Origin: Carboxydocella sporoproducens DSM 16521
Lineage (GTDB): Bacteria > Bacillota > GCA-003054495 > Carboxydocellales > Carboxydocellaceae
Assembly: GCF_900167165.1 (NCBI RefSeq)
Contig: NZ_FUXM01000002.1
Span: 62,001-126,000, forward strand
Direction of reading: 5' to 3'
DNA length: 64,000 bases
Positions within the stretch are counted from its first letter, which is position 1, and each line of letters starts with the position of its first letter. Shown piece after piece: positions 35,513-44,601 of this stretch. The position numbers were made by a program, and so were the translations under genes. Under the pieces are notes generated by a model. That model did no database searches. It was not told the DNA's origin and worked only from the letters and a program-made list of their open reading frames with translations.

Positions 35513-37009
35513 ATGGCTTTGACTCAACATCGTACACCCATTTTTACAGCAGTTCAACAATATGTCAACGAAGGCACCATCCCATTTCATGTACCTGGTC
35601 ATAAACAGGGTAGAGGTCTAAAAGAGTTTACCGAATATGTTGGTCCTAATGTAATGAAAATTGATTTAACGTGCTTTGAAGGCACTGATAATATATGCAA
35701 TCCTCTTGATACTATTAAAGAAGCTGAAACCCTGGCGGCAGAAGCTTATGGTGCTGATTATGCCCACTTTCTTGTAAATGGCACTACCTCTGGCATCCAA
35801 GCCATGATAATGACCGTCTGCCAGCCTGGAGATAAAATTATTTTACCAAGAAATGCTCATAAATCAGCAATTGGAGGTTTAATCCTTTCCGGGGCCCAAC
35901 CAATTTATGTTCAACCGGAAATCAGCAAGGAACATGGGATTGCCCTGGGTGTGACCCCGGAAAAAATCCGTGAAGCTTTGGCCCTTCATCCCGACGCAAA
36001 AGCTGTTTTTCTGGTAAACCCCACTTACTATGGTTTTACCTCTAATCTGGCCGAAATTATAGAAATTGCTCATAGTTATGATATTCCTGTTCTAGTAGAT
36101 GAAGCTCATGGAGCTCATCTTCCTTTCCATCCCGAGTTGCCTCCTTCTGCCATGTCATTGGGAGCAGATATGAGTGCAGCCTCAACCCATAAAATGGCGG
36201 GTAGCTTAACCCAAAGCTCATTGTTGCTAGTACGAGAAGGGTTGATCGACAATAAACGCGTTAAAGCAGTTTTAAACTTGACTCAGACGACCAGCCCCAG
36301 CTATATTCTCCTGGCATCAATTGATGTGGCCAGAAAACAAATGGCTTTATATGGCAAACAGTTGTTGGACAAAACCCTTTTGCTGGCAAACCACTTGCGA
36401 ACTGAGCTGTCCAAACTACCCGGCCTAACATTGATCGGGGAAGAAATGCTGGGCAATCCAGGTTGTTATGGCTGGGACCCTACTAAAGTCGCTGTCAATG
36501 TCCGGGCCCTTGGACTCTCAGGGTTTGAAGTAGAACATATTTTGCGCCATAAATATCGGATTCAAGTAGAACTGGCCGATTTGTACAATGTACTCTTCTT
36601 GGTCTCAGTTGGCGATACTGATGAAACCATTAATATGTTAATTGAAGCAATGACAGATCTGGTTAAGAGTAGACCAGTTCAAAAAGTAACCAAGTTTGGT
36701 TTAAATTTGCCGAAAACACCAGAATTTGTTGTCTCCCCTCAGACTGCTTTCCATAGCCCGACTTACCATGTAGAGCTGGATGAGGCAGAAGGCGAGATAG
36801 CGGCCGAAATGATCATGGCTTACCCGCCGGGTATCCCCATTATTTGCCCGGGGGAGAGAATTACTAGAGAAATAATTGAATACGTACGGCTGCTTAAAAA
36901 TGAACATTGTAGTTTGCAAGGCACAGAAGACCAGTATATCAATAAAATAAAGATACTGGCTAATCGAGAACAATTTGAGCAACTGGAAACCGCAAATTCA
37001 GCAGGTTAA
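35513..37009 (+). CDS. Orn/Lys/Arg decarboxylase family PLP enzyme
   Basis: A 498-residue protein of the short fold-type I basic amino acid decarboxylase family, the type found in Firmicutes (SpeA/YaaO-like). Motifs are PFHVPGHKQG near the N terminus, NGTTSGIQ, VDEAHGAHL and the PLP lysine in STHKMAGSLTQSS. The C-terminal domain has YPPGIPIICPGE. The product is probably a polyamine (agmatine or cadaverine); the substrate cannot be told by reading. ATG 35513 has AAGGGAG upstream; it is transcribed alone. Confidence 0.9.
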   Translation: MALTQHRTPIFTAVQQYVNEGTIPFHVPGHKQGRGLKEFTEYVGPNVMKIDLTCFEGTDNICNPLDTIKEAETLAAEAYGADYAHFLVNGTTSGIQAMIMTVCQPGDKIILPRNAHKSAIGGLILSGAQPIYVQPEISKEHGIALGVTPEKIREALALHPDAKAVFLVNPTYYGFTSNLAEIIEIAHSYDIPVLVDEAHGAHLPFHPELPPSAMSLGADMSAASTHKMAGSLTQSSLLLVREGLIDNKRVKAVLNLTQTTSPSYILLASIDVARKQMALYGKQLLDKTLLLANHLRTELSKLPGLTLIGEEMLGNPGCYGWDPTKVAVNVRALGLSGFEVEHILRHKYRIQVELADLYNVLFLVSVGDTDETINMLIEAMTDLVKSRPVQKVTKFGLNLPKTPEFVVSPQTAFHSPTYHVELDEAEGEIAAEMIMAYPPGIPIICPGERITREIIEYVRLLKNEHCSLQGTEDQYINKIKILANREQFEQLETANSAG

Positions 37010-37016
37010 AAATTCA

Positions 37017-37041
37017 AGGCTGTCTCAGAAGAGACAGCCTA
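37017..37041. terminator. Bidirectional terminator between the decarboxylase and the minC unit
   Basis: A perfect 10-base-pair stem (AGGCTGTCTC / GAGACAGCCT) with AGAA loop. The + strand is followed by AATTAATTTT and the - strand by TTGAATTTTT, so it can end transcripts from both sides. It overlaps the stop of the 55-residue minus-strand gene. Confidence 0.85.
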
Positions 37042-37206
37042 ATTAATTTTATGCCGCATTTTTATTTTCAGATCTTTGCGAACCCCAGCAGGAATAAACC
37101 TGGCTTCCCTGGGCCGAGGAATCCCTGTGCGCTTGTACAACTCTGTAGAAAATTCTTCCCTGCCAAAATCAATTTTGTTTCTGAATTTATTTTTTTTATT
37201 CGGCAT
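37039..37206 (-). CDS. 55-residue basic protein downstream of minC
   Basis: An open frame of 55 codons with ATG at 37206-37204, preceded by AGGGGTG at suitable spacing, and TAG inside the terminator. The protein is very basic (N-terminal MPNKKNKFRNKI, C-terminal KDLKIKMRHKIN). The middle EEFSTEL loosely recalls the cleavage site of spore protease GPR in small acid-soluble spore proteins, but the rest is unlike the alpha/beta type, so no family is assigned. It begins 21 bases behind minC in the same direction, fills an otherwise empty gap, and ends exactly at the shared terminator, which makes it a credible gene. Confidence 0.6.
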   Translation of the reverse strand: MPNKKNKFRNKIDFGREEFSTELYKRTGIPRPREARFIPAGVRKDLKIKMRHKIN

Positions 37207-37227
37207 ACTACAGCACCCCTTTCAGCA

Positions 37228-37896
37228 TTATTTTCTGCGGGCGCTGTAGTCTTTATACTTTTCAATTAAAATGGTATTATTGTATATATATGCGATTTCA
37301 GGGATTAATGTTTCATTACCAGTCTGGCCAGGTAAATCCTGTTCAGGGTTGCGACTGAAAACTGAACCGATTCTAATTTGCTGAGGTCGAAAGGAATAGG
37401 CCATGATCGTGGCATTGGCATTACCGGTTGCACCAGCATGGACAATTCCTTTGATTGTACCAAAAACACATATATTGCCGGCAGAAACTAATTCAGCATT
37501 AGGATTTACATCCCCGATCAAAACGATGTCTCCGTTGCTTTCAACACGACATCCAGAGCGCAAAGTACCTTTAATGTATTCAACACCAGTTTCATTCTTT
37601 ATATCAGTTGCTTGTGCAGCTAAAGTCCTTTGGGAGAAATTATGCCAGATAACCTGCGATTCGGATTGCGGAATCAAGCCATGATTAAGACAAATTTTTT
37701 CAATATCTTCTTTAATTCCATCATCAATCACACTACCAGATCTAGTCGCTACAGCAAAAGTAGCTCCTTTAAAAAATCCCCGAGCTTGTTGCATTTTTCG
37801 TTCGATATCTTTCAGTAATATTTTTTTATCCAGGTTTTCATCTATTAATATTACAAGACCATTTTTGGTTCCCTTGATACTGACACCTTCATACAT
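37228..37896 (-). CDS. minC: MinC, septum site-determining protein
   Basis: A 222-residue inhibitor of FtsZ ring formation. The N-terminal domain (about 1-105) is alpha/beta; the C-terminal beta-helix domain has the family sequence GTLRSGCRVESNGDIVLIGDVNPNAE and AGGNI-like repeats (SAGNICVFGTIKGIVHAGA), which bind MinD. There is no minD beside it. It has a GGAGGTT site and is divergent from the sigma-54 activator. Confidence 0.95.
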   Translation of the reverse strand: MYEGVSIKGTKNGLVILIDENLDKKILLKDIERKMQQARGFFKGATFAVATRSGSVIDDGIKEDIEKICLNHGLIPQSESQVIWHNFSQRTLAAQATDIKNETGVEYIKGTLRSGCRVESNGDIVLIGDVNPNAELVSAGNICVFGTIKGIVHAGATGNANATIMAYSFRPQQIRIGSVFSRNPEQDLPGQTGNETLIPEIAYIYNNTILIEKYKDYSARRK

Positions 37897-37999
37897 TTTG
37901 GTTTAACCTCCTTCCTACAACAATTGACTATTCGAGCAAAATAGCCATTTTCCTGCTCAGTGTCGAAAAAATAAAGTTATTGCAGAGGAGGCACCTAAA

Positions 38000-38959
38000 A
38001 TGAAGCAATTAATTGGCACCAGTCCGGCGATTAAAGAAATAAATCACCTAATTACTCAGATTGCGACAAAAGGTTCCACTGTTTTAATCAGAGGAGAGTC
38101 AGGTACAGGAAAGGAACTGGTAGCTAATTTGATCCATCATTTTAGTTACCGTCGCTTTAATTCTTTAGTTAAGATTAACTGTGCAGCTATACCTGAACAT
38201 TTGTTGGAAGCCGAGTTATTTGGATATAGTGAAGGTGCTTTCACCGGGGCCAAAAAAGGAGGAGCTGTTGGCAAATTCGCCCAAGCCCATAAAGGTACAA
38301 TCTTTCTAGATGAGATTGGTGATTTGAGTTTTTCGACTCAGGCTAAATTATTGCGGGTAATTCAGGAAAAAGAGATCATTCCCATCGGGAGCGAGAGCAG
38401 CATTAAGCTTGATGTAAGAATAATAGCAGCAACTAACGCCAATTTAGAAATAATGGTCAAGGAAGGTAAATTTCGTGATGATCTCTTTTATCGCCTGAAT
38501 GTCGTAAGTATTTATATTCCTCCATTACGGGAGCGAAAAGAGGATATTCTACCACTTACAACTAGTTTCATTACTGAGTTTAATGAAAAATTTAACGTAT
38601 CCATAAATGGAATCGATAACAAGGTAAAACACATTTTTTTGAACTACGATTGGCCAGGTAATATCAGGGAGCTAAAGAATACACTGGAATATGCTTATAA
38701 TATAGTAGATGGTAATATTATAAAAACTAAACATTTGCCCAAGTATATTTTAGCTAACACGAATACTGCCATTACCTCAAATAATTATTTCAGCCAAATT
38801 GGTCAACGATCGTTGACAGAAATCGTGGATGATTTTGAAAAGGAATTAATCCAACAAGCATTGATTAAATGTACAGGGAACAAAGCTAAAGCCGCTGAAC
38901 TACTAGGTTTAAGCCGGCCTGGTCTTTATAAAAAGTTACAAAAACATGGCTTAATCTAA
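38000..38959 (+). CDS. Sigma-54 activator without sensor domain, regulator of the etf/beta-oxidation operon
   Basis: A 319-residue enhancer-binding protein. It starts almost directly with the AAA+ domain: Walker A RGESGTGKEL near residue 33, the sigma-54 contact loop GAFTGA near residue 80, Walker B TIFLDEIGD, and the arginine-finger region FYRLNV with PPLRERKED. The C-terminal Fis-type helix-turn-helix has NKAKAAELLGLSRPGLYKKL. No receiver, PAS, GAF or ACT domain is present, so activity must be controlled by amount, partner proteins or the AAA+ domain itself. A terminator and then a -24/-12 promoter and the etf operon follow, so this operon is the likely target. Confidence 0.93.
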   Translation: MKQLIGTSPAIKEINHLITQIATKGSTVLIRGESGTGKELVANLIHHFSYRRFNSLVKINCAAIPEHLLEAELFGYSEGAFTGAKKGGAVGKFAQAHKGTIFLDEIGDLSFSTQAKLLRVIQEKEIIPIGSESSIKLDVRIIAATNANLEIMVKEGKFRDDLFYRLNVVSIYIPPLRERKEDILPLTTSFITEFNEKFNVSINGIDNKVKHIFLNYDWPGNIRELKNTLEYAYNIVDGNIIKTKHLPKYILANTNTAITSNNYFSQIGQRSLTEIVDDFEKELIQQALIKCTGNKAKAAELLGLSRPGLYKKLQKHGLI

Positions 38960-38991
38960 AGCGTTATTCAACTGTATAGAACTATTGACGC

Positions 38992-39034
38992 AAGGCATAT
39001 CCCAATTCTAATAAGGGATATGCCTTTTTATATT
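38992..39034 (+). terminator. Terminator of the first sigma-54 activator gene
   Basis: A perfect 12-base-pair stem (AAGGCATATCCC / GGGATATGCCTT) with an 11-base loop, then TTTTATATT. It separates the regulator transcript from the etf operon, which therefore needs its own promoter. Confidence 0.9.
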
Positions 39035-39082
39035 GTCAGCTAATGTCACCATTGTTTACATCTTCGCCATATTATAAAAATC

Positions 39083-39109
39083 CAGTTTAAACTCAAACTG
39101 TTACCATTC
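39083..39109. promoter_or_regulatory. Candidate enhancer region upstream of the etf promoter
   Basis: An inverted repeat CAGTTT-N6-AAACTG (39083-39100) is followed immediately by TTACCATTC at 39101. The same TTACCATTC occurs upstream of the second sigma-54 promoter at almost the same distance from the -24 box (68 against 69 bases). Binding by the activator is inference. Confidence 0.4.
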
Positions 39110-39168
39110 ATCTTCAAATAATGCATTTCGGGACAAAATTTTGACATTTCACTCTTTTTAGACTTTTG

Positions 39169-39184
39169 TGGCATGTCTTTTGCT
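39169..39184 (+). promoter_or_regulatory. Sigma-54 (-24/-12) promoter of the etf/beta-oxidation operon
   Basis: TGGCATG-N4-TTGCT fits the sigma-54 consensus TGGCACG-N4-TTGCW with one difference, and the GG and GC cores are at the required spacing. Transcription would start near 39195, about 30 bases before etfB. A sigma-54 activator gene lies immediately upstream. Confidence 0.88.
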
Positions 39185-39224
39185 TAATAATCAGGTGTAA
39201 TAAACCAAGAGGGAGGTATTACCA

Positions 39225-40010
39225 TTGAAAATCGTTGTATTGATGAAACAGACTTTTGACACAGAAACAAGAATCTCTCTAGATGCAAATGGTAAAATCG
39301 ATAGTACTGGCGTCAATTATGTTGTTAACCCATACTGTGAGTTTGCTGTTGAGGAAGCACTAAGAATTAAAGAGCGTTTGGGTGAAGGAGAGGTAATTAT
39401 CTTATCCGCTGGTCCTGATCGAGTCGAAAGTGCAATCAGACAATGCCTGGCAATGGGAGCTGACCGGGGTGTGCTGATTAATGATCCCGCCCTGGAAAAT
39501 GGAGATGAGTATACTTACGCTCTTGCTTTAGCAAAGGCATTACAAACCATGGAGTATGATCTAGTACTGGCCGGATTTCAGGCTGTAGATGATGGTTCCG
39601 CTCAAGTTGGACCAAGAGTTGCACAGCTTTTAGATATACCGCAGGTTACTATTGTTACCAAGATAGAAATAGAAGATAAAAAAGCCGTAGTAACCAGAGA
39701 AATCGATGACGGTGTTGAAATCATCGAAGTACCTTTGCCAGCCCTCTTTACCGCGCAACAAGGCCTGGCTGAACCAAGGTATCCTTCCATGAAGGGAATT
39801 ATGCAAGCCAAGAAAAAGCCTTTGCAGGTATTGACTTTGCAAGATATCGGCGTATCCCCTGACGAAGTGGGCGCCAGTGGCGCCAGAGTAAAAGTTGAAG
39901 AATTTTCTTTGCCAGCTCCACGGCAAGCCGGAAAAATTATTGGTGGCGATCCCAGGGAAGCTGCAGTAGAACTCGTTAAATTATTAAGAACTGAAGCAAA
40001 AGTGATATAA
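39225..40010 (+). CDS. etfB: EtfB, electron transfer flavoprotein beta subunit
   Basis: A 261-residue flavoprotein subunit with the N-terminal KIVVLMKQTFDTE, the LSAGPDRVESAIRQCLAMGADR nucleotide-binding block and LAGFQAVDDGSAQVGPRVA. Together with EtfA it carries electrons from the acyl-CoA dehydrogenases encoded in the same operon. The start is TTG 39225 with GGGAGGT at good spacing. It is the first gene behind the sigma-54 promoter. Confidence 0.96.
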   Translation: MKIVVLMKQTFDTETRISLDANGKIDSTGVNYVVNPYCEFAVEEALRIKERLGEGEVIILSAGPDRVESAIRQCLAMGADRGVLINDPALENGDEYTYALALAKALQTMEYDLVLAGFQAVDDGSAQVGPRVAQLLDIPQVTIVTKIEIEDKKAVVTREIDDGVEIIEVPLPALFTAQQGLAEPRYPSMKGIMQAKKKPLQVLTLQDIGVSPDEVGASGARVKVEEFSLPAPRQAGKIIGGDPREAAVELVKLLRTEAKVI

Positions 40011-40026
40011 CGGGGAGGGTAAGGTA

Positions 40027-41010
40027 ATGGCAGGAGTACTGATTTTTGCCGACCAAAAAGAAGGTAAATTTAGAAAAGTAATTTTTGAAATGCTGGGTGA
40101 AGGCCGTAAACTGGCTGACCACCTAGGTGAAGAATTACAGGCTGTTTTAATGGGGCAAAACGTTGAAGAATACGCTACCGTTTTAGGGGAAGCAGGAGCA
40201 GATAAAGTTTTTGTGATTGATGACCCTCTCTTAGCCAACTATACCACCGACGGATTTGCAAACGCCCTGGTTAAACTGATTTCAACAGAAAATCCATCTA
40301 TAGTTCTGTTCCCTAATAATGCTGTTGGTAAGGATTTGGCTCCAGCGGTGGCTCAAAAATTAAATGCCGGTCAAGCTTCCGATGTAATTGCTATCGAATA
40401 TGATAATGGATTACGCTTTAAGCGGCCTATTTATGCAGGCAAGGCTTTTGCCCATGTTAGTTTTACATCTAATAGAACCATGATTGTTACCATTCGGCCC
40501 AAAGCTTTTGAAGCTGCTACACCTCAGCCCGGCAAACAGCCAGCAATTGTGCGTTATGCCAGTGAGCTAGATGCCAGCAGTTTAAGGCAAATAGTTAAAG
40601 ATGTAGTCAGAAAAGCATCAGGACGCGTCGAGCTCACCGAAGCAGATATTGTGGTGTCTGGTGGACGTGGTATGAAATCAGCAGAAAATTTCAAGATTCT
40701 GGAGGAACTGGCTGATGTGCTCGGTGCTGCTGTTGGTGCTTCCCGCGCTGCAGTTGATGAAGGTTGGCGCGAGCCCCAGTATCAGGTAGGGCAAACAGGT
40801 AAGGTAGTATCACCTACCCTCTATATAGCCTGCGGTATTTCCGGTGCAATTCAGCATCTGGCCGGGATGAGCAGTTCCAAATATATTGTAGCCATTAATA
40901 AAGATCCTGAAGCAGAGATTTTTAAAGTTGCCGACTATGGTATTGTAGCCGATCTTTTCGAAGTTGTGCCAGTATTAACCGAAGAATTCAAAAAAGCTCT
41001 GGCAGAATAA
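40027..41010 (+). CDS. etfA: EtfA, electron transfer flavoprotein alpha subunit
   Basis: A 327-residue subunit with the C-terminal FAD-binding domain: [55 protein letters not shown] and [13 protein letters not shown]. It forms a heterodimer with EtfB in the cytoplasm. No N-terminal ferredoxin domain is present, so it is not a ferredoxin-fused bifurcating type. GGGGAGGGTAAGG precedes ATG 40027. Confidence 0.96.
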   Translation: MAGVLIFADQKEGKFRKVIFEMLGEGRKLADHLGEELQAVLMGQNVEEYATVLGEAGADKVFVIDDPLLANYTTDGFANALVKLISTENPSIVLFPNNAVGKDLAPAVAQKLNAGQASDVIAIEYDNGLRFKRPIYAGKAFAHVSFTSNRTMIVTIRPKAFEAATPQPGKQPAIVRYASELDASSLRQIVKDVVRKASGRVELTEADIVVSGGRGMKSAENFKILEELADVLGAAVGASRAAVDEGWREPQYQVGQTGKVVSPTLYIACGISGAIQHLAGMSSSKYIVAINKDPEAEIFKVADYGIVADLFEVVPVLTEEFKKALAE

Positions 41011-41073
41011 AAAAGAGAAAGAAGGCCAGCCGAAAGATAGGGGGTATATTTTCTGGAAAGGAGGGCGTTCTAC

Positions 41074-43062
41074 GTGGTTCCAAGCAGACAACTTGGCATG
41101 TATCATGAACAATATATCGTTATGTGGTCCCTCTTGGTATTAACATTAATTGTCTTTGCTAAAGGAATTTACGAAAGATACAAAGTTTGGCAGGTTGGGC
41201 AGCCTGAAAAGAGATGGCAAAGTGAGCATGCCAGCTGGAAACGTTTTTTATCCAATAGTTTTGGTCACTTGCGCCTATTAAGGGATAAATATCCTGGTAT
41301 AATGCACTGGCTGATTTTCTGGGGATTTGTGGTTTTTGCGATCGGTACCTTATCTGTCATGTTAGAAGAAGATTTTAAAATTCCGATTTATCGTGGCTCG
41401 TATTATCTTGTCTTATCCTTCTTACTGGATATCTTTGGTGCCGGTGCCATCGTTGGCTTGCTCATGGCTTTATGGAGAAGGTATGTAATTAGACCTCCAA
41501 GGTTGGACTCAAACCCAGATGATGGTGTTACCTTACTGTTAATACTTGGTATTATTGTCACCGGTTTTATATTAGAAGGACTTCGTATCAGTTTCACTAA
41601 AGATCCCTGGGCTGGATGGACGCCAGTTGGATTCATGCTTGCAAAGTCTTTTTCTCAAATGGCTGAAACAGCCCAGAGAAATTTGCATCAAGTAATCTGG
41701 TGGATACATTTGTTACTAACCTTTGGTTTTATCGCCTATATTCCGCACTCCAAGTTGTTTCATATCATTACTGGCTCACTTAATCAGTATCTGGCTAAAG
41801 ATAAAGCAGCACAGGCCCTTGTACCATTGAACCTGGAAGATGAAAATATTGAACAATTTGGCATTGCCGAAATCCAGCAGTTTACCTGGAAACAGTTAAT
41901 GGACGGAGATGCCTGTATTCGCTGTGGCCGCTGTCAGGATAACTGTCCTGCCCATTTAACCCAAAAACCCCTTTCTCCGAAGAAATTCACTCAGGACCTA
42001 AAAAATCACCTCTATGAGAGGGTAGAAAAATTCAGACAAACCAATGAAGAGATTGGTGGACTGGCACTGGTCCCTGAGGTTATCGAAGAAGATGTAGTTT
42101 GGTCTTGCACCACTTGCCGTTCCTGTGAAGAACAGTGTCCTGTTTTTGTTGAGCATGTACCCAAAATCGTTGACTTGCGCCGAAATTTGGTAATGATGGA
42201 GAGCAATTTCCCTTCAGAAGCCCAGCTGGCCTTTAGGGGCATGGAAAATAATGGCAATCCCTGGAACATCGGCTGGAAATCCCGGGCTGATTGGGCTCAG
42301 GAATTAAGTGTTCCTCTTCTGGTTGAAGATAGTGAGGTGGAATATCTATACTGGCCAGGTTGTAGTGGTGCTTTTGATAACCGAAATAAAAAGGTTGCCA
42401 TAGCAGTAGTTAAATTATTGCAAAAGGCTGGCGTATCTTTTGGTATTTTAGGGACCGAAGAAAAATGTTGCGGTGATTCAGCCCGACGTCTTGGCAATGA
42501 GTATCTCTTTCAAAACCTGGCTCAAGAAAATATTGAGACTATGAATGGTTATGGAGTAAGGAAAATCATAACTTCTTGTCCCCACTGTTATAACACGATT
42601 AAAAATGAATACCCCCATTTTGGCGGAAATTATCAAGTTTACCACCATTCAGAATTTTTGGCTCAATTGCTCAAAGAAGGAAGACTCAAACCTCAGAAAA
42701 AATTGGATTTACAATGTACCTACCATGACTCCTGCTATCTTGGGCGTTACAACGATATCTATACAGAGCCTAGAGCTATCCTTGATACTATCACCGGTCT
42801 AGCCGTATTGGAAATGGAACGTAACAGGGAAAAGGGCTTTTGTTGCGGTGCCGGCGGCGGCAGGATGTGGCTTGAAGAACATATTGGTAAAAGAATTAAC
42901 TTGGAAAGAACAGAACAGGCTTTAACGACTGGAGCCAATACCATTGTAACCGCTTGTCCCTTCTGTTTAACAATGTTAGAAGATGGTACCAAAATGAAAA
43001 ATGTAAATGAAACCATCAAGACAAAAGATTTAGCTGAGTTATTATGGGAAAGTTTAAATTAA
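41074..43062 (+). CDS. Membrane-bound Etf:quinone oxidoreductase-like Fe-S protein (EMO/HdrD-like)
   Basis: A 662-residue protein joining a NarI-like membrane domain (five or so hydrophobic segments before about residue 235), two 4Fe-4S motifs ([12 protein letters not shown] from Cys281, then [12 protein letters not shown] near residue 345) and two cysteine-rich CCG domains (CCGDSARR and [10 protein letters not shown]). Proteins of this layout next to etfAB are proposed to pass electrons from reduced Etf to menaquinone in syntrophic butyrate oxidisers. GTG 41074 with AAAGGAGG. It links beta-oxidation to the membrane. Confidence 0.9.
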   Translation: MVPSRQLGMYHEQYIVMWSLLVLTLIVFAKGIYERYKVWQVGQPEKRWQSEHASWKRFLSNSFGHLRLLRDKYPGIMHWLIFWGFVVFAIGTLSVMLEEDFKIPIYRGSYYLVLSFLLDIFGAGAIVGLLMALWRRYVIRPPRLDSNPDDGVTLLLILGIIVTGFILEGLRISFTKDPWAGWTPVGFMLAKSFSQMAETAQRNLHQVIWWIHLLLTFGFIAYIPHSKLFHIITGSLNQYLAKDKAAQALVPLNLEDENIEQFGIAEIQQFTWKQLMDGDACIRCGRCQDNCPAHLTQKPLSPKKFTQDLKNHLYERVEKFRQTNEEIGGLALVPEVIEEDVVWSCTTCRSCEEQCPVFVEHVPKIVDLRRNLVMMESNFPSEAQLAFRGMENNGNPWNIGWKSRADWAQELSVPLLVEDSEVEYLYWPGCSGAFDNRNKKVAIAVVKLLQKAGVSFGILGTEEKCCGDSARRLGNEYLFQNLAQENIETMNGYGVRKIITSCPHCYNTIKNEYPHFGGNYQVYHHSEFLAQLLKEGRLKPQKKLDLQCTYHDSCYLGRYNDIYTEPRAILDTITGLAVLEMERNREKGFCCGAGGGRMWLEEHIGKRINLERTEQALTTGANTIVTACPFCLTMLEDGTKMKNVNETIKTKDLAELLWESLN

Positions 43063-43082
43063 ATACATTGGGGGGTAGGGAA

Positions 43083-44264
43083 ATGAAAGAAGTAGCCATT
43101 GTAAGCGCTGTACGTACTCCGATTGGCACTTTTGGAGGCAGTTTAGCCGGCATTCCGGCCGTACAGCTAGGAGCAACTGTAATAGCTGAAGCCATTAGAA
43201 GAATTAATCTCGAGTTTTCACAAGTAGATGAAGTTATTATGGGTAATGTTCTGCAAGCTGGCCTGGGTCAAAATCCTGCGCGCCAGGCAACGATTTCGGC
43301 TGGCTTACCGCTGGAAACTCCGGCAATTACCATCAACAAGGTCTGTGGCTCAGGTTTAAAAGCCGTTGCCTTAGCTGCCCAAAGCATTATGACAGGAGAT
43401 AACGAAATCGTAATCGCTGGCGGCATGGAGAATATGAGCAGCGCTCCATATCTTTTGCCTAATATTAGAAATGGTGTGCGAATGGGGAACAGCCAGGTAG
43501 TAGATAGCATGATCAAAGATGGCTTGTGGTGTGCATTTACCGATGTCCATATGGGCATTACAGCCGAAAATATTGCGGCAAAGTATGGAATCACCAGAGA
43601 AGAACAGGACAACTTTGCTTTGCAAAGCCAGCAGAAAGCTGCTGCTGCCATTCAAGCCGGCAAATTCCAGGCTGAAATTGTTCCCGTTAACATCCCACAA
43701 AAAAAGGGCGAACCGATTATTTTCAGTCAAGATGAACACCCTCGTCCCAATACCACTCCGGAAGCTCTGGCTAACTTAAAACCAGCTTTCAAGAAAGATG
43801 GTACTGTGACTGCTGGTAATGCTTCTGGAATAAATGATGGAGCAGCAGCATTCGTTTTAATGTCAGCGGAAAAAGCGCAGGCATTAGGTTTCAAACCACT
43901 AGCAATGATTCGTTCCTATGCATCAGCTGGTGTAGATCCTGCTATTATGGGAATTGGTCCGGTTCCTGCCACACTTAAAGCCTTAAAGAAAGCAGGTCTA
44001 AGCATTCAGGATATTGGGCTCGCTGAAGCCAATGAAGCTTTTGCCGCTCAGGCTTTAGCAGTAATGAAGGAATTGGAATTGGATCCCAATCTTACCAATG
44101 TAAACGGGGGAGCTATTGCTTTAGGTCATCCTATAGGGGCGTCGGGGGCTAGAATACTGGTTACATTAGTATACGAATTACTGCGTCGCAATACAAAATA
44201 TGGTTTAGCTACACTGTGTATTGGCGGTGGTCAAGGTATTGCCATGATTATTGAGAAGGTTTAA
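43083..44264 (+). CDS. Acetyl-CoA acetyltransferase (thiolase)
   Basis: A 393-residue thiolase with the acyl-accepting cysteine in [11 protein letters not shown] near residue 88, [26 protein letters not shown] and the second cysteine in [12 protein letters not shown]. It cleaves acetoacetyl-CoA or 3-ketoacyl-CoA to acetyl-CoA, the last step of beta-oxidation. The start is ATG 43083 with GGGGGTAGGG; the longer frame from 43044 overlaps the preceding gene without a site. Confidence 0.95.
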   Translation: MKEVAIVSAVRTPIGTFGGSLAGIPAVQLGATVIAEAIRRINLEFSQVDEVIMGNVLQAGLGQNPARQATISAGLPLETPAITINKVCGSGLKAVALAAQSIMTGDNEIVIAGGMENMSSAPYLLPNIRNGVRMGNSQVVDSMIKDGLWCAFTDVHMGITAENIAAKYGITREEQDNFALQSQQKAAAAIQAGKFQAEIVPVNIPQKKGEPIIFSQDEHPRPNTTPEALANLKPAFKKDGTVTAGNASGINDGAAAFVLMSAEKAQALGFKPLAMIRSYASAGVDPAIMGIGPVPATLKALKKAGLSIQDIGLAEANEAFAAQALAVMKELELDPNLTNVNGGAIALGHPIGASGARILVTLVYELLRRNTKYGLATLCIGGGQGIAMIIEKV

Positions 44265-44283
44265 GCTGTAAGGAGGCGGTAAG

Positions 44284-44589
44284 ATGGCAGCATATAAAAG
44301 CTTATCCCAGCTTACCTGGAGCATTCTGTCATCCCGCAAAACCAAATCCAATTATATACCACCATCCAGTACAAACATCGAGGAACTAACCGACGGTCAG
44401 AGAGAATCGGCCAAAAAAGCAATAGAGTGGCTAATTTCGAAAGCCCCCCATACAGTTACAGAAATAGCTGAACATTTTGAAATGTCGACTGTTTTAGTTG
44501 CTGTCCTTGTTAGTGAGCTGATAAAAGCTGGAAGAATCCGGGTGCAAGCAGCTAATCCTGAATTGTTGGAGCTTAATGAAAACAACTAG
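44284..44589 (+). CDS. Small winged-helix protein between two thiolase genes
   Basis: A 101-residue protein. Residues about 45-90 form a probable helix-turn-helix (HTVTEIAEHFEMSTVLVAVLVSEL), with GRIRVQ as a wing. The N-terminal 35 residues are basic and serine-rich. I do not recognise the family. It is inside the operon with AAGGAGG upstream and could be an operon-specific DNA-binding regulator or a structural remnant of one; no evidence distinguishes these. Confidence 0.65.
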   Translation: MAAYKSLSQLTWSILSSRKTKSNYIPPSSTNIEELTDGQRESAKKAIEWLISKAPHTVTEIAEHFEMSTVLVAVLVSELIKAGRIRVQAANPELLELNENN

Positions 44590-44601
44590 GAGGTGAGTGA
44601 A

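Noticed and set aside
37051-37269. Plus-strand open frame of 72 codons opposite the end of minC
   Set aside because: It starts within the decarboxylase terminator region, lacks a ribosome binding site and opposes the better supported 55-residue minus-strand gene.
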